Of a DNA stretch of 64,000 nt, positions 7,055 through 14,984 are shown piece by piece. The notes under the pieces are model-generated. The model had not been told where the DNA came from, did no database searches, and was given only the letters and a program-made list of their open reading frames with translations. The DNA is taken from contig NZ_LMSD01000042.1 in the NCBI RefSeq assembly GCF_001428045.1, forward strand, positions 149,891 through 213,890. The letters are read 5' to 3'. The stretch is from Paenibacillus sp. Soil750. GTDB taxonomy: Bacteria > Bacillota > Bacilli > Paenibacillales > NBRC-103111. Made by a program: the position numbers and the translations under genes. The stretch's first letter is position 1; the number at the start of each line of letters is the position of its first letter.

Positions 7055-8408
7055 CAAAATTCGTACGACGAAACGGTTGGTTATTACTTAAGCTGCTAAC
7101 TGAAGTGGCATTGTTTTTATAGGATTGTAGGCTTCGTTGTTGCGAGCCATTCCAACGAGTATTCGGGCTAATTTTCCACACAATTTCATAAGAGATCTCA
7201 TTTTCTTCATCTTTTTCATCTGTACATTGTACTCATGCATTGCTTTGAATTCTGGATTGTTCCCCACCATACTCATGGTCATCATGTAGATGAAACGGCG
7301 CAGGCGAGATCGTCCGCGTTTACTTATTTTCATCTGTCCCGTCCATTTGCCTGAGCTTGCTTCTGAAAGGTTTAGACCAGCATGCCGAAGTAATGCATTG
7401 CCGTGTACAAAGCCACTTAAATCCCCTGCTTCACCAAGAATACCAGCAAGTGAAATGGCGTTAATCCCTTTAACAGCAAGCATTGGTTTAGCAAATGGAA
7501 TGCGGTCTAAAACGGTAATAATCTCTGTCTCTACTATTTTCAGCTGTTCACAGGCAAGGTCGTATTCGGCCAGAAGCTACTTTAAATGAAGTTTGTACGC
7601 ATAAGTAGCTTGTTTAGAACCAACAGAATGACTAGCAAGAGCAATAAGTGCTCGGGCCTTTATTTCGCCAGGCTGTCGTTTCATTAGGGACTTCCACCCA
7701 CATACGACATCCTGAGGCTCTAGTTTCCTTAGTTCTTCAGGTGTTGAGAAAAGTCTTAATGTGGCCAATGAGCCTTTGCACATAAGGTTTTTAAAGACTT
7801 GTCGCAACTCAGGGAACACAACGTCAACCCAACGATGGATTTGATTCTTCGCACTAACGAGCCTCGTTACGACAGAGTCCCTGTTTGAGAAAAAGACTCG
7901 AAGTTCTTCAAAGGCTTCAGGTGTGTTACGAGTGAACGAGTAGTAGCCGTTTTTAACCATGTCAGCAATGACGAGAGCATCCTTTTTGTCACTCTTAGAT
8001 GGCGTATTGTCACGGTTTTCCTTATTCTTTTTCACGAGATGAGGATTGACGAGAACAACTTCATATTGACGCTCGGAGAGCCATTTAGAGACGTTAAGCC
8101 AGTAATGACCGGTAGGTTCCATACCAATAATAGCCGAACTAAGGCTATGAGCTGCTTGCAGTGAATGAATCCACCGAAGAAGATTTTGAAATCCTTCTTC
8201 ATCATTCGAGAAGGATATTGGATTACCGACCACAATTCCACGAAAATTAACTGCTCGTGCGACATGTGCTTGTTGAGCGATGTCGATCCCGACAACTAGA
8301 TGCTGAGTGGTAATTTTTTCAATGAGTTGATTTTGTTTGTTCTGCGCTTTAAACTTCATACAGAGCGTCCTCCTGGATGATGGGATTTTAAGGGCTATGA
8401 CCCGTTGA
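6916..8408 (-). mobile_element. IS110-family insertion sequence (IS1111-like), inactivated
   Basis: An IS110-type transposase is flanked by subterminal inverted repeats: CTCAACGGGTCATCGCCC (6916-6933) on the right and GGGCTATGACCCGTTGAG (8391-8408) on the left, 17 of 18 positions complementary. Subterminal repeats are characteristic of the IS1111 subgroup. The coordinates given are the outer limits of these repeats; the true ends lie somewhat outside and cannot be fixed here. The transposase carries an internal stop. Confidence 0.75.
7088..8359 (-). pseudogene. IS110-family transposase with an in-frame stop
   Basis: One continuous reading frame of about 423 codons interrupted by a single TAG at 7579-7577. 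The N-terminal DEDD RuvC-like part has VGIDIAQQ, MEPTGHYW and SDKKDALVIADM. The C-terminal transposase_20 part has GINAISLAGILGEAGDL, LLRHAGLNLSEASSGKW and KRGRSRLRRFIYMM. The context reads LHLK-stop-LLAEYDLACEQL, consistent with a CAG to TAG change with no frameshift. The copy is therefore probably inactive unless the stop is suppressed. Confidence 0.9.
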
Positions 8409-8594
8409 GTACTCCCATCGTACCGAGGCGCTTATTTTTTTGCAAAGTTCAAAATTAACGCTCTACAGGAATGCTATCGTTTTTCATTTAGTTAAATGAA
8501 CTCCAATTATCTACCCAATTTATTAACCATATAGCCTGCATTAACGGAAATTAATATCATCACCTTTAAAAATAATCTCTTTACATTTATCCTT

Positions 8595-8675
8595 CCCGTT
8601 ACTTCAATACACAACGGCAGTTGTGCCGGCTGCTGTCATGTCGTGATTATACTATTGTTCACCATAGCGTAACGA
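8595..8675 (-). repeat. AACTAACG-type intergenic repeat copy after the Nudix gene
   Basis: Outer complementary ends CCGTTAC (8597 region) and GTAACG (8667 region) enclose a CGGCAG...CTGCTG hairpin. It lies directly after the Nudix stop codon and has the same architecture as the copy at 11284-11350. Confidence 0.5.
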
Positions 8676-8676
8676 A

Positions 8677-9123
8677 TTAACTTTTGAATTGCTGTTCAAA
8701 TACCGATTCAGCAATCTCTATTAGTTCAAGTCGTAACCCAGCACCTTCAATTCTCGCTATGATTTGGCGCGCTGTTTCGAAATTCATGATCACTCTTCCA
8801 GTTGTTTCGAACCCTTCGGGCATGATTCCATAATCCTTTACTCTTGCCATAACAAAAACAGTGTATGTATCCGTACTCTCCCAGTACCAAGCAGCAATCG
8901 GTACTCTTTTAGACTCTAAAATAAGACCTGCTTCTTCTATTGTTTCACGGTTTAAAGTAGTATTAATATCCTCGTTAGCTTCAATCCTCCCATCAACTGT
9001 TGTGAGCGCCTTCTCATTCTTATCCCAAACCATAACAATTGAGCCATCTTCAGTAATTGGTATGCTGTGTACACCAGCAATTTTTTTGTCAGTCGGAAAA
9101 GTGCCATTTAAAGGACTTAGCAT
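8677..9123 (-). CDS. Nudix hydrolase
   Basis: A 148-residue Nudix protein. The signature G-x5-E-x7-RE-x2-EE-x-G is present as GRIEANE...RETIEEAG (about 45-67), so the metal-binding catalytic glutamates are intact. Nudix enzymes cleave nucleoside diphosphates linked to another group; the substrate cannot be inferred. The start is ATG 9123 behind TTGGAGGG. It is a lone gene followed by a repeat copy, like its neighbours downstream. Confidence 0.9.
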   Translation of the reverse strand: MLSPLNGTFPTDKKIAGVHSIPITEDGSIVMVWDKNEKALTTVDGRIEANEDINTTLNRETIEEAGLILESKRVPIAAWYWESTDTYTVFVMARVKDYGIMPEGFETTGRVIMNFETARQIIARIEGAGLRLELIEIAESVFEQQFKS

Positions 9124-9159
9124 TCAATCCCTCCAATTTCATTTTTTAGAAGTATTCAT

Positions 9160-9439
9160 TGGATAGATGGTAAAACCTTCTTGAATCTTTGTCCGTTATA
9201 TTAACAAATACACTCATTAGCAATTAAAGTTGCAACCACGCTAATCTGACTGTTAGCACAACAGGCCATCGGTATTATCACCGGCAGCCTGTTTAAACTA
9301 GGGAGAGAGTTCAGAGCCACCTGTGGCTCTTTTCGAATTGTGCACAAATGCCTACTCTATTGCATATGGTAGAAGCAATGTATGATCAGTTCACTCTGAG
9401 GAGTATAGTCCCAACTTTAAGTTCAAAGGAGATAATCAC
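9160..9439. other. Intergenic stretch with repeat and terminator-like hairpins
   Basis: No gene. It holds a CAGGC...GCCTG hairpin with ATCGGTATTATCACCGGC inside (9264-9291), similar to 2671-2690, and an AGAGCCAC/GTGGCTCT hairpin followed by TTTT (9313-9333) with no plus-strand gene upstream. Confidence 0.45.
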
Positions 9440-9814
9440 ATGTGGAGTAGCCTCCCATCATTCCCCAATAACAGACAAGGAATTTCAAACATTTTACAAT
9501 GTATGAATAAATGGGTGACCATCCAATTAGACGGTGGGACAAATTTGCAAGTCAACGTGACCTCTGCCGACTTCAACTATGTAACAGGATTTTTAAGCCG
9601 CCAATCTTATAACTCATTAGTATGCAACGGGACTGCCATTCAAAATTCACAACAGGCAGAAGCTTGCAAGGGGCAATGGATCCAGCTTGTTCTTCCCAAT
9701 CAAATTTCGCTCTCGTTTTATTTGACACATTATGATGATCAAATGGTCGGGGGCAGTTTCCAATCGACTCAGCTTCTCGGATTATCAAACCGTGTCACTT
9801 CAGTTCAATGTTGA
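9440..9814 (+). CDS. Small hypothetical protein, 124 residues
   Basis: A plausible lone gene: ATG 9440 follows AAAGGAGATAATCAC. I do not recognise the family. The protein is Asn/Gln/Ser-rich and mostly predicted beta, without signal peptide or membrane segment. It has four Cys (LQCMNKW, SLVCNG, EACKG and the C-terminal QC). The composition resembles small extracellular or spore-surface proteins but nothing decides this. It is the only plus-strand gene in a run of minus-strand small genes and is followed by a large palindrome. Confidence 0.65.
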   Translation: MWSSLPSFPNNRQGISNILQCMNKWVTIQLDGGTNLQVNVTSADFNYVTGFLSRQSYNSLVCNGTAIQNSQQAEACKGQWIQLVLPNQISLSFYLTHYDDQMVGGSFQSTQLLGLSNRVTSVQC

Positions 9815-9835
9815 ATAGAAGCAGGTCTCGCGAGA

Positions 9836-9886
9836 TGAACTGGACCCCAATCGTTAGATGGTGTCTAACAATTGGGGTCCAGTTCA
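9836..9886. repeat. Large palindrome with TG...CA ends
   Basis: GAACTGGACCCCAAT, one mismatch and GTTAGA pair with the complementary arm (9837-9858/9864-9885), loop TGGTG: 21 pairs in 22. The outer bases make TGAACTGGACCCC...GGGGTCCAGTTCA. IS3-family (IS150-type) inverted repeats begin with TG and often continue with ACTG-CCCC, so this may be two IS ends joined after loss of the interior. It may also serve as a terminator for the preceding gene, though no T run follows. Confidence 0.55.
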
Positions 9887-9917
9887 CAAATACACGGTAG
9901 CCTTCATGCTGAATTGA

Positions 9918-9949
9918 TTGAACTAACGTTACCCATTAGCTCAATGAAC
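9918..9949 (-). repeat. AACTAACG-type intergenic repeat
   Basis: Plus strand: AACTAACGTTACC followed by CATTAGCTCAATGAAC. It lies about 20 bases after the stop of the 9970-10371 gene. Close relatives lie at 10916-10943 and 11339-11372, each behind a minus-strand gene. Confidence 0.6.
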
Positions 9950-9969
9950 TATTGACTTAAAGAGTATTT

Positions 9970-10371
9970 TTAAATAAATGATGTATTCAATATAGTTTTT
10001 TTGTAATTACTCTTTTCGAAATAATAAGGGCCTAAATGGTTTAGTTTAATCTGATCACCTTTTTTGAAATCACGCCAAATAATCAAATTATCGTCTTCTT
10101 CGATGATCGCTGAAATAAATCCGCAATTCAAATCTCCACAGTCTGCACATGTAAGAAGAGGATAGCGATTTCCGCCTAATCTACTTAGTCTTTTGAGTGT
10201 TAACTCTTCGACTATTTCTTGCTTATACTTACTTATTCCTGAACCAATACAAGGAATATATTCGTGTTTTTTCAATAGCTCAAATAACGATTTACCATCA
10301 ATTATAAAATCATGAAATGATTTATTTGAATTTTCTACAATCAGTTTTGTTGTAAAAGTATTTACTATCAT
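9970..10371 (-). CDS. Hypothetical protein, immunity-like small gene
   Basis: A 133-residue protein of unknown function. Visible features are a CADCGDLNCGF cysteine cluster (about 75-85) followed by SAIIEEDDNLIIWRDF and a GPYYFEKSNYKK segment. I recall similar proteins annotated as hypothetical or loosely as oxidoreductase near toxin-immunity genes, but no function is established. ATG 10371 has GGAG at eight bases. It is a single gene with its own repeat copy downstream, next to a barstar-like and a CPCC gene. Confidence 0.75.
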   Translation of the reverse strand: MIVNTFTTKLIVENSNKSFHDFIIDGKSLFELLKKHEYIPCIGSGISKYKQEIVEELTLKRLSRLGGNRYPLLTCADCGDLNCGFISAIIEEDDNLIIWRDFKKGDQIKLNHLGPYYFEKSNYKKTILNTSFI

Positions 10372-10433
10372 TCTATTAGCTCCGTTGATTTAATATTTAG
10401 CGGTAATTCAAGGACCAATGTTAAGAGTGTCCT

Positions 10434-10823
10434 TTAGTCAAGGATAAATGTGATATGCTCGTGGTCAGTTATTATTTCCTGCAACCAGTCAAAAATGGTG
10501 GGCCCTACGCCATTCTTGGCTTTTTGCAGTTCTTCCGCAACTCGGGGAACATTTGAAGAATGACATCTTAGTAATCGCTCTTCAAGTAGTTTTACTGTTT
10601 CCGTGTACCCTAAACTTTCCTTTAAGGTACTGGAATTTTTCAAAAAGATTGTCAATGCTTCGTCGCCCTCTATTTCACCAAATCCACCACTTAAAATGTC
10701 GTTAAAGGCATCTAAATTTCCATGCCATCTATGCTTTCCTGATAACACAACATCGGAGAATTCACTACAGAAATCTTCGAAATTAGAAATTTTACTACCA
10801 TCTATGATGAATGTCTTACTCAT
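10434..10823 (-). CDS. Barstar-family protein (ribonuclease inhibitor)
   Basis: A 129-residue barstar-like protein. The family pattern is clear: FIIDGSKISNFEDFCSEFSD, then WHGNLDAFNDILSGGFG, and a C-terminal HITFIL strand. Barstar proteins bind and block barnase-type RNases in the cytoplasm. No barnase is seen in the window, so this is an orphan inhibitor, typical of immunity-gene collections. ATG 10823 (MSKTF) has GGGGCG upstream; ATG 10838 is an alternative. Confidence 0.85.
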   Translation of the reverse strand: MSKTFIIDGSKISNFEDFCSEFSDVVLSGKHRWHGNLDAFNDILSGGFGEIEGDEALTIFLKNSSTLKESLGYTETVKLLEERLLRCHSSNVPRVAEELQKAKNGVGPTIFDWLQEIITDHEHITFILD

Positions 10824-10890
10824 TCGAAATCGCCCCATTCATTAACACATATTTGAACAAATCTAGCCCGTTTATGGAGTAAGAGCTACC

Positions 10891-10943
10891 ACGCGGCAGT
10901 CGGCGATCCCTATTTAAGTAACGTTACTCGTTAGTTGAAAGAC
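10891..10943 (-). repeat. Intergenic repeat with shared hairpin arm
   Basis: GGCGATCCCTATTTA (about 10902-10916) recurs at 12722-12735. It is followed by AAGTAACGTTACTCGTTAG, a copy of the AACTAACG-type repeat, directly after the CPCC gene's stop. Confidence 0.5.
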
Positions 10944-10950
10944 AAATTCT

Positions 10951-11214
10951 TTATAACGGTCTCCAATCAGGGTCTTTTATATCGTTGATTGTTAGTTTTC
11001 TTACAAATTCAATACAACGCTCCTCACAAGCACCAAACTTTATGAAGTTCGCTTGACCTTGTCTTAGAGAAACTTCGTTTGCTCCCCCTTCATAATCAGG
11101 GTCTCTAAATTGCACGCCATCATCTTCCCAAAAGCATATCTTACAGATTTCATAAGTATCAGTTGGTTCTTCGTCTAATGATTTGTAGCCACAACAAGGA
11201 CAAGTGTATTTCAT
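10951..11214 (-). CDS. CPCC-family cysteine-rich protein
   Basis: An 87-residue protein with the defining N-terminal YTCPCCGYKSLDEEP motif and a second cysteine pair in YEICKICFWEDDG, probably a zinc-binding knuckle. The family is common among polymorphic-toxin immunity and accessory genes; its biochemical role is not established. ATG 11214 has AAAGGTGG upstream. It is a single gene followed by a copy of the shared repeat, and nothing else is in its transcription unit. Confidence 0.88.
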   Translation of the reverse strand: MKYTCPCCGYKSLDEEPTDTYEICKICFWEDDGVQFRDPDYEGGANEVSLRQGQANFIKFGACEERCIEFVRKLTINDIKDPDWRPL

Positions 11215-11283
11215 AAGTCCACCTTTCTTTCTACAGCCTTCTAAAGCTATTTTATCACTTGATTGTATTGAGCAAAACTGCCC

Positions 11284-11372
11284 GTTAGTTGAGCAAAAGG
11301 CTGCCGATCACGCTGGCAGCCTCGTTCTGGTTCTATATGTAACTAACGTTCCCCATTACTTCAATGGTTAAT
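11284..11372 (-). repeat. Intergenic repeat carrying a terminator hairpin
   Basis: CGTTAGTT (11283-11290) and AACTAACG (11341-11348) are complementary. Inside is GGCTGCC/GGCAGCC (11299-11321), which on the minus strand is followed by TTTT. The right side continues as TTCCCCATTACTTCAATGG. It is the most complete copy of the family, and on the minus strand it follows the DUF2500 gene. Confidence 0.65.
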
Positions 11373-11428
11373 AGGGTTTCCATTTATGTCATCATTACTT
11401 CGGACATGATTTAAATCTCAAATGGGCT

Positions 11429-11782
11429 TCACCGCTGAAAAGCGTTAAACCGCGTCCCCTGATTCGTCAGCTTTCCCCTGTCTCCTTCTGCGATCAGCCC
11501 GTACTCCGAGCCGCTCAGCTGCAACTCCAGGCGCGAACGATCGTCGAACTCGAATGTCACGAAGTAAGAAGTACTCGCGCTTGAATCTTCGGATCCGCCC
11601 CACACTTTCGTCCGTTTCGTGATAACTATCGCATCCCGTCTCAGCACAGGAGACGCATTATTTCGCGCCCAGGTATTGATCCCGCTTATCACGGCAAAGA
11701 TGATCATTCCAATTATCAGTAACGGAATCAACACAAACATCGCTTTAAATATAAACGGCGGTCCATCAAACCCCATCGACAT
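11429..11782 (-). CDS. DUF2500-family membrane protein
   Basis: A 117-residue protein with one N-terminal membrane segment (FKAMFVLIPLLIIGMIIFAV, about 12-31). It is followed by a soluble beta domain (PVLRRDAIVITKRTKVWGG, then YFVTFEFDDRSRLELQLSG), characteristic of DUF2500. Function unknown. The start ATG 11782 has GAGGAG eleven bases upstream. It lies 45 bases downstream of the DUF975 gene on the same strand and may share its transcript. Confidence 0.85.
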   Translation of the reverse strand: MSMGFDGPPFIFKAMFVLIPLLIIGMIIFAVISGINTWARNNASPVLRRDAIVITKRTKVWGGSEDSSASTSYFVTFEFDDRSRLELQLSGSEYGLIAEGDRGKLTNQGTRFNAFQR

Positions 11783-11827
11783 AACAGCAGCGCTCCTCTT
11801 TCTGTAAAATTTTTCATGCCCTATATG

Positions 11828-12538
11828 CTACGATGCTCCACTCCCCAAAGATGCACCTTCTTGTTGCTGCATGGCTTTCCGATTGACATAGAATGCAGCT
11901 GAAGCGGCTGAGCTATAGGTAACGACAGGAAGAATGAATACGGCTATAATGACACTACTCCAATAAGGGTCCTCCATATCTACCCCTGGGAGTAATCCAA
12001 TAGTAATAATCCCACCAATAATCGTGAGTAGATACCAGCCTATAAAGCTCAAATGAAGCTTAAAAAAGTCCCATTTATGCCCTTTCATCATTTCCGAGCT
12101 GCGTTTAATGGCTTGAAGCGGTTTTAAGTCTGGTTCATCGTTCAAAATGTAGAAGGTCATGGCATAACGAAGGGCTGCAATAATACCTGGAATTATGAGT
12201 AAGAGTGTCCAAAGCAGGATGAAAAGTATGAACAGGAGGTAAGTCAGAAATGAAGAAACAAATTGTTTGAATCCGTAAAATAGATCGGTGAACTGTGCAC
12301 TTTCATCTCGATTCAGTTTCAGAAAGTAATGTACAGAGCCTAGCAGGAGAGCACAACCTACTAGAAAGCCTACAAGGTCTAAAAGCCAGTGAGCCTCAGG
12401 ACCCGTCAATGGGCCGAACAAAGTCGCAACCGCCGTAACAAATAGAGCTGAAGCCCAGTTCTCTCTCAGGCTCCACCTTGCTATTTCCCTTAGGTCCGAG
12501 GAATTCTTGTAATAATAATTTTCTTGGTTCACGCTCAT
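11828..12538 (-). CDS. DUF975-family integral membrane protein
   Basis: A 236-residue protein with about five or six membrane segments and the DUF975 pattern: SLRENWASALFVTAVATLF near the start, LLLGSVHYFLKLNRDE, LYGF-like LFYGFKQFVSSFLTYLLF, LLIIPGIIAALRYAMTFYIL, and IKRSSEMMKGHKWDFFKLHL. Function unknown. ATG 12538 follows GAGG at eight bases. Probably the first gene of a two-gene unit with DUF2500. Confidence 0.88.
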   Translation of the reverse strand: MSVNQENYYYKNSSDLREIARWSLRENWASALFVTAVATLFGPLTGPEAHWLLDLVGFLVGCALLLGSVHYFLKLNRDESAQFTDLFYGFKQFVSSFLTYLLFILFILLWTLLLIIPGIIAALRYAMTFYILNDEPDLKPLQAIKRSSEMMKGHKWDFFKLHLSFIGWYLLTIIGGIITIGLLPGVDMEDPYWSSVIIAVFILPVVTYSSAASAAFYVNRKAMQQQEGASLGSGAS

Positions 12539-12690
12539 GTTGGTCCTCGCTTCGTTTGGAATATTTTACATTTACTCTCAATAATAAGGAATCCAATCCC
12601 CCCAGTAAAGAACTAAATTTACAAGTAGGTATTTACACCCACACATGGAGAAAGTTAAGAGTTAAATTATACTGCGCGATACTCAGTAAA

Positions 12691-12736
12691 AAAAATAGGG
12701 ATCGTCGACTGCACCACAGCCGGCGATCCCTATTTA
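12691..12736. terminator. Hairpin in the DUF975-AraC intergenic region
   Basis: AATAGGGATCG and CGATCCCTATT form an 11-bp perfect stem (12694-12704/12724-12734) with A residues before it. It has T-rich exits on both strands, but no gene ends beside it. The right arm and part of the loop also occur at 10891-10916, so it is probably a repeat element. Confidence 0.55.
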
Positions 12737-12905
12737 TAGACTGAAAATTTTAGAAATGTTGCTCTTTATTATGTCGCAAACATAACCATTTTGGATGCAC
12801 AGCATTATACTAATTTATTATGCTATAATAAATTGATTTATCCCTTAACTCTTTTACGTTTTAGAAGATAAAAAAATCTCATAATCTATGATCTTATGGT
12901 GATAC

Positions 12906-13694
12906 GTGATGATACAACTGCTTGCTTGTGGTTATAATTTTATACACGAAGATGGCATCGTCATTGATCGGCCGAAAGGCTCAGGCGATTATGCTTTTGT
13001 GTTATTTAAGAGCAACACAAAACTAGTGCTTCAAGGTAAATTAATGTCAATCGAGAAGAATACCTATATGTTATTGAATCCTCATACTCCGCACCTCTAC
13101 GGACATTATGAAAAGCCGTTTATCAATGACTGGTTTCATTGTTCCAGTAACGGCATAGACGCGTTCCTGACCGAAATCGATTTTCCATTGGATACGCCAG
13201 TACGTGCTGAAGATACGATGTTAATTTCCAAATGTATTATGGAAATGAGCAATCTTGTTAGACAGGATTCCCCTTTAATGGAGAGAATTCTGGATTGTGA
13301 GCTTAAAGCTCTCTTAATGAAACTGGTCACCCTACACAAACAGACGGCTGTTCATGAGCATAAGAGCCGATATCTCCTGCCATTCACACAACTGCGAAAC
13401 CAACTGTATAGTGCTCCTAACGCCACATATACAGTAGATATGCTTGCTTCCAGCGTAAATTTAAGCAAATCTTATTTCCAACACTTATATAAAGAATTGT
13501 TCGGGTGCTCCATCATAACGGATCTCATTAAGGCCAGACTGGAATACGCCAAGTATCTTCTCATGAACAGCAGCACATCCATAAGTATTATTTCGAGAAT
13601 GTGCGGGTATGAGAATGACACTCACTTTATGCGACAATTCAAAAAATTTGTGGGTGTTACTCCCAGTCAATATAAAGCTGGAGGGCCAAATTGA
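12906..13694 (+). CDS. AraC-family transcriptional regulator
   Basis: A 262-residue regulator with an N-terminal cupin-like sensing domain (about 1-150) and a C-terminal double helix-turn-helix. The second part has YTVDMLASSVNLSKSYFQHL and ISIISRMCGYENDTHFMRQF followed by the family end FVGVTPSQYK. It starts at GTG 12906 or ATG 12909; the ribosome binding site is weak in either case. It is convergent with the GH43 gene at 13744, whose expression and that of the divergent GH43 gene it may control (inference from position). Confidence 0.88.
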   Translation: MMIQLLACGYNFIHEDGIVIDRPKGSGDYAFVLFKSNTKLVLQGKLMSIEKNTYMLLNPHTPHLYGHYEKPFINDWFHCSSNGIDAFLTEIDFPLDTPVRAEDTMLISKCIMEMSNLVRQDSPLMERILDCELKALLMKLVTLHKQTAVHEHKSRYLLPFTQLRNQLYSAPNATYTVDMLASSVNLSKSYFQHLYKELFGCSIITDLIKARLEYAKYLLMNSSTSISIISRMCGYENDTHFMRQFKKFVGVTPSQYKAGGPN

Positions 13695-13706
13695 ATACAT
13701 GATAAT

Positions 13707-13729
13707 GCTGTCGAGAAGATCTCGACAGC
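13707..13729. terminator. Hairpin between convergent AraC and GH43 genes
   Basis: GCTGTCGAGA and TCTCGACAGC form a perfect 10-bp stem with a 3-base loop. It lies 13 bases past the AraC stop and 15 bases past the GH43 stop. No long T run on either side. Confidence 0.6.
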
Positions 13730-13743
13730 CTAAGTATCCTAGA

Positions 13744-14898
13744 TTAGGACTGAACTAGAATCTGTGCAATCACAGTAACATCGATAGCCGTCCTACCCGG
13801 AGTTCCTAAACAAGGAGTACCATCTTCATTCCATGAAATGACTTGTACGTGAGCATGACGATTCGGGTCTGTCAATGGGCTGCCGATAAGATCTCGGTAA
13901 GGTCGTGCATGGAATACGATAAGATCCAAGCTGCCATCTTCACACACAGTAAAACAATTATGTCCTGGACCGTAGTTACTAGTCTCCTCGTTGGTCTGAA
14001 ATACCGGTGATGGCTGTTTACGCCATGAACGGGCATCCAACAAATCATCTTCCAAAGAAGCTTCCAGTAATCCCATACAATAGTTGTGATCTGTAGCGCT
14101 AGCGGAATAGGTAACAAAAATCCTTCCATCACGCATCAGCACAGCAGGTCCCTCATTCACACGGAATCCTTGAATTTCCCAATGATGCTCAGGCTTCGCT
14201 ATTAATACTTGTGGACCCGAGATCGTCCACGGATTAGCCATCTTGGCGATATACAAATTGCTGTCCTTTTCCTGGTATTGAGCCCAGATTAGATATTGCT
14301 CCCCCCGATGGTGGAATGTCGTGGCATCTAAGGAAAAGCTTTCAAAATCCAAAAAGATCTTTCCTTTTTCAATCCACTGACCGGTCATGGGGTCCGCATC
14401 AGAACACTCCAGGACATAGGGGCGAATAGCCCATCTATCTTCAGCCGTTCCTGCTGCAAAATAGATATACCATTTGCCATGGATGAAATGAATCTCTGGA
14501 GCCCAGATATGGTTGCCCATCTCCCCCGTCTCATGCTTCACCCAAATTACTGCTTCATGGGCTTCCCTTAACCCACTAAGCGTTCGCGCCTTTCGAAGAA
14601 TAATCCGATCATATTCCGGAACTGAAGCTGTAAAGTAATAATAACCGTCCGTATGCTTCAGCACATGGGGATCCGCCCGCTGGAATATCCAAGGATCCAG
14701 ATAGGTGATCTCATGGGCTGTCCCTTTTATCTGAAATGTACAGGGTTGTCCCTTTCCTTCTAGTTTAACAGCTTCCCATTTTACATTCACTGCAACGCGT
14801 AACCCTTCAATGAATTCGATCTCAACTTGGGCAGGCATTTCCGGTATCTGGTTAACAGGAACGGAAATTTGAATCTCGGCTGACACGGCATGGCTCAT
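13744..14898 (-). CDS. Glycoside hydrolase family 43 protein
   Basis: A 384-residue five-bladed beta-propeller glycosidase. The catalytic base is in RADPHVLKH (about 75), the pKa-modulating Asp in SLDATTFHH (about 200) and the acid Glu in NEGPAVL (about 240). About 60 residues at the N-terminus resemble the end of a bacterial Ig-like domain. No signal peptide, so it acts on imported arabino- or xylo-oligosaccharides in the cytoplasm (inference). ATG 14898 has AAAGGAG at eight bases, so the upstream GTG 14907, which sits on that site, is unlikely. Divergent from the second GH43 gene. Confidence 0.9.
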   Translation of the reverse strand: MSHAVSAEIQISVPVNQIPEMPAQVEIEFIEGLRVAVNVKWEAVKLEGKGQPCTFQIKGTAHEITYLDPWIFQRADPHVLKHTDGYYYFTASVPEYDRIILRKARTLSGLREAHEAVIWVKHETGEMGNHIWAPEIHFIHGKWYIYFAAGTAEDRWAIRPYVLECSDADPMTGQWIEKGKIFLDFESFSLDATTFHHRGEQYLIWAQYQEKDSNLYIAKMANPWTISGPQVLIAKPEHHWEIQGFRVNEGPAVLMRDGRIFVTYSASATDHNYCMGLLEASLEDDLLDARSWRKQPSPVFQTNEETSNYGPGHNCFTVCEDGSLDLIVFHARPYRDLIGSPLTDPNRHAHVQVISWNEDGTPCLGTPGRTAIDVTVIAQILVQS

Positions 14899-14984
14899 GG
14901 TGGGCACTCCTTTATGGCGATTTCATGATTAGTTATCAAATCGTTAAAATTCACTCTATTTAGTATAGAGTTATCCATCCGTTC

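Noticed and set aside
8595..11372. Classical integron attC sites
   Set aside because: The repeat lacks the exact R-box order and no integron integrase is visible, so only a cassette-like architecture is claimed, not an integron.
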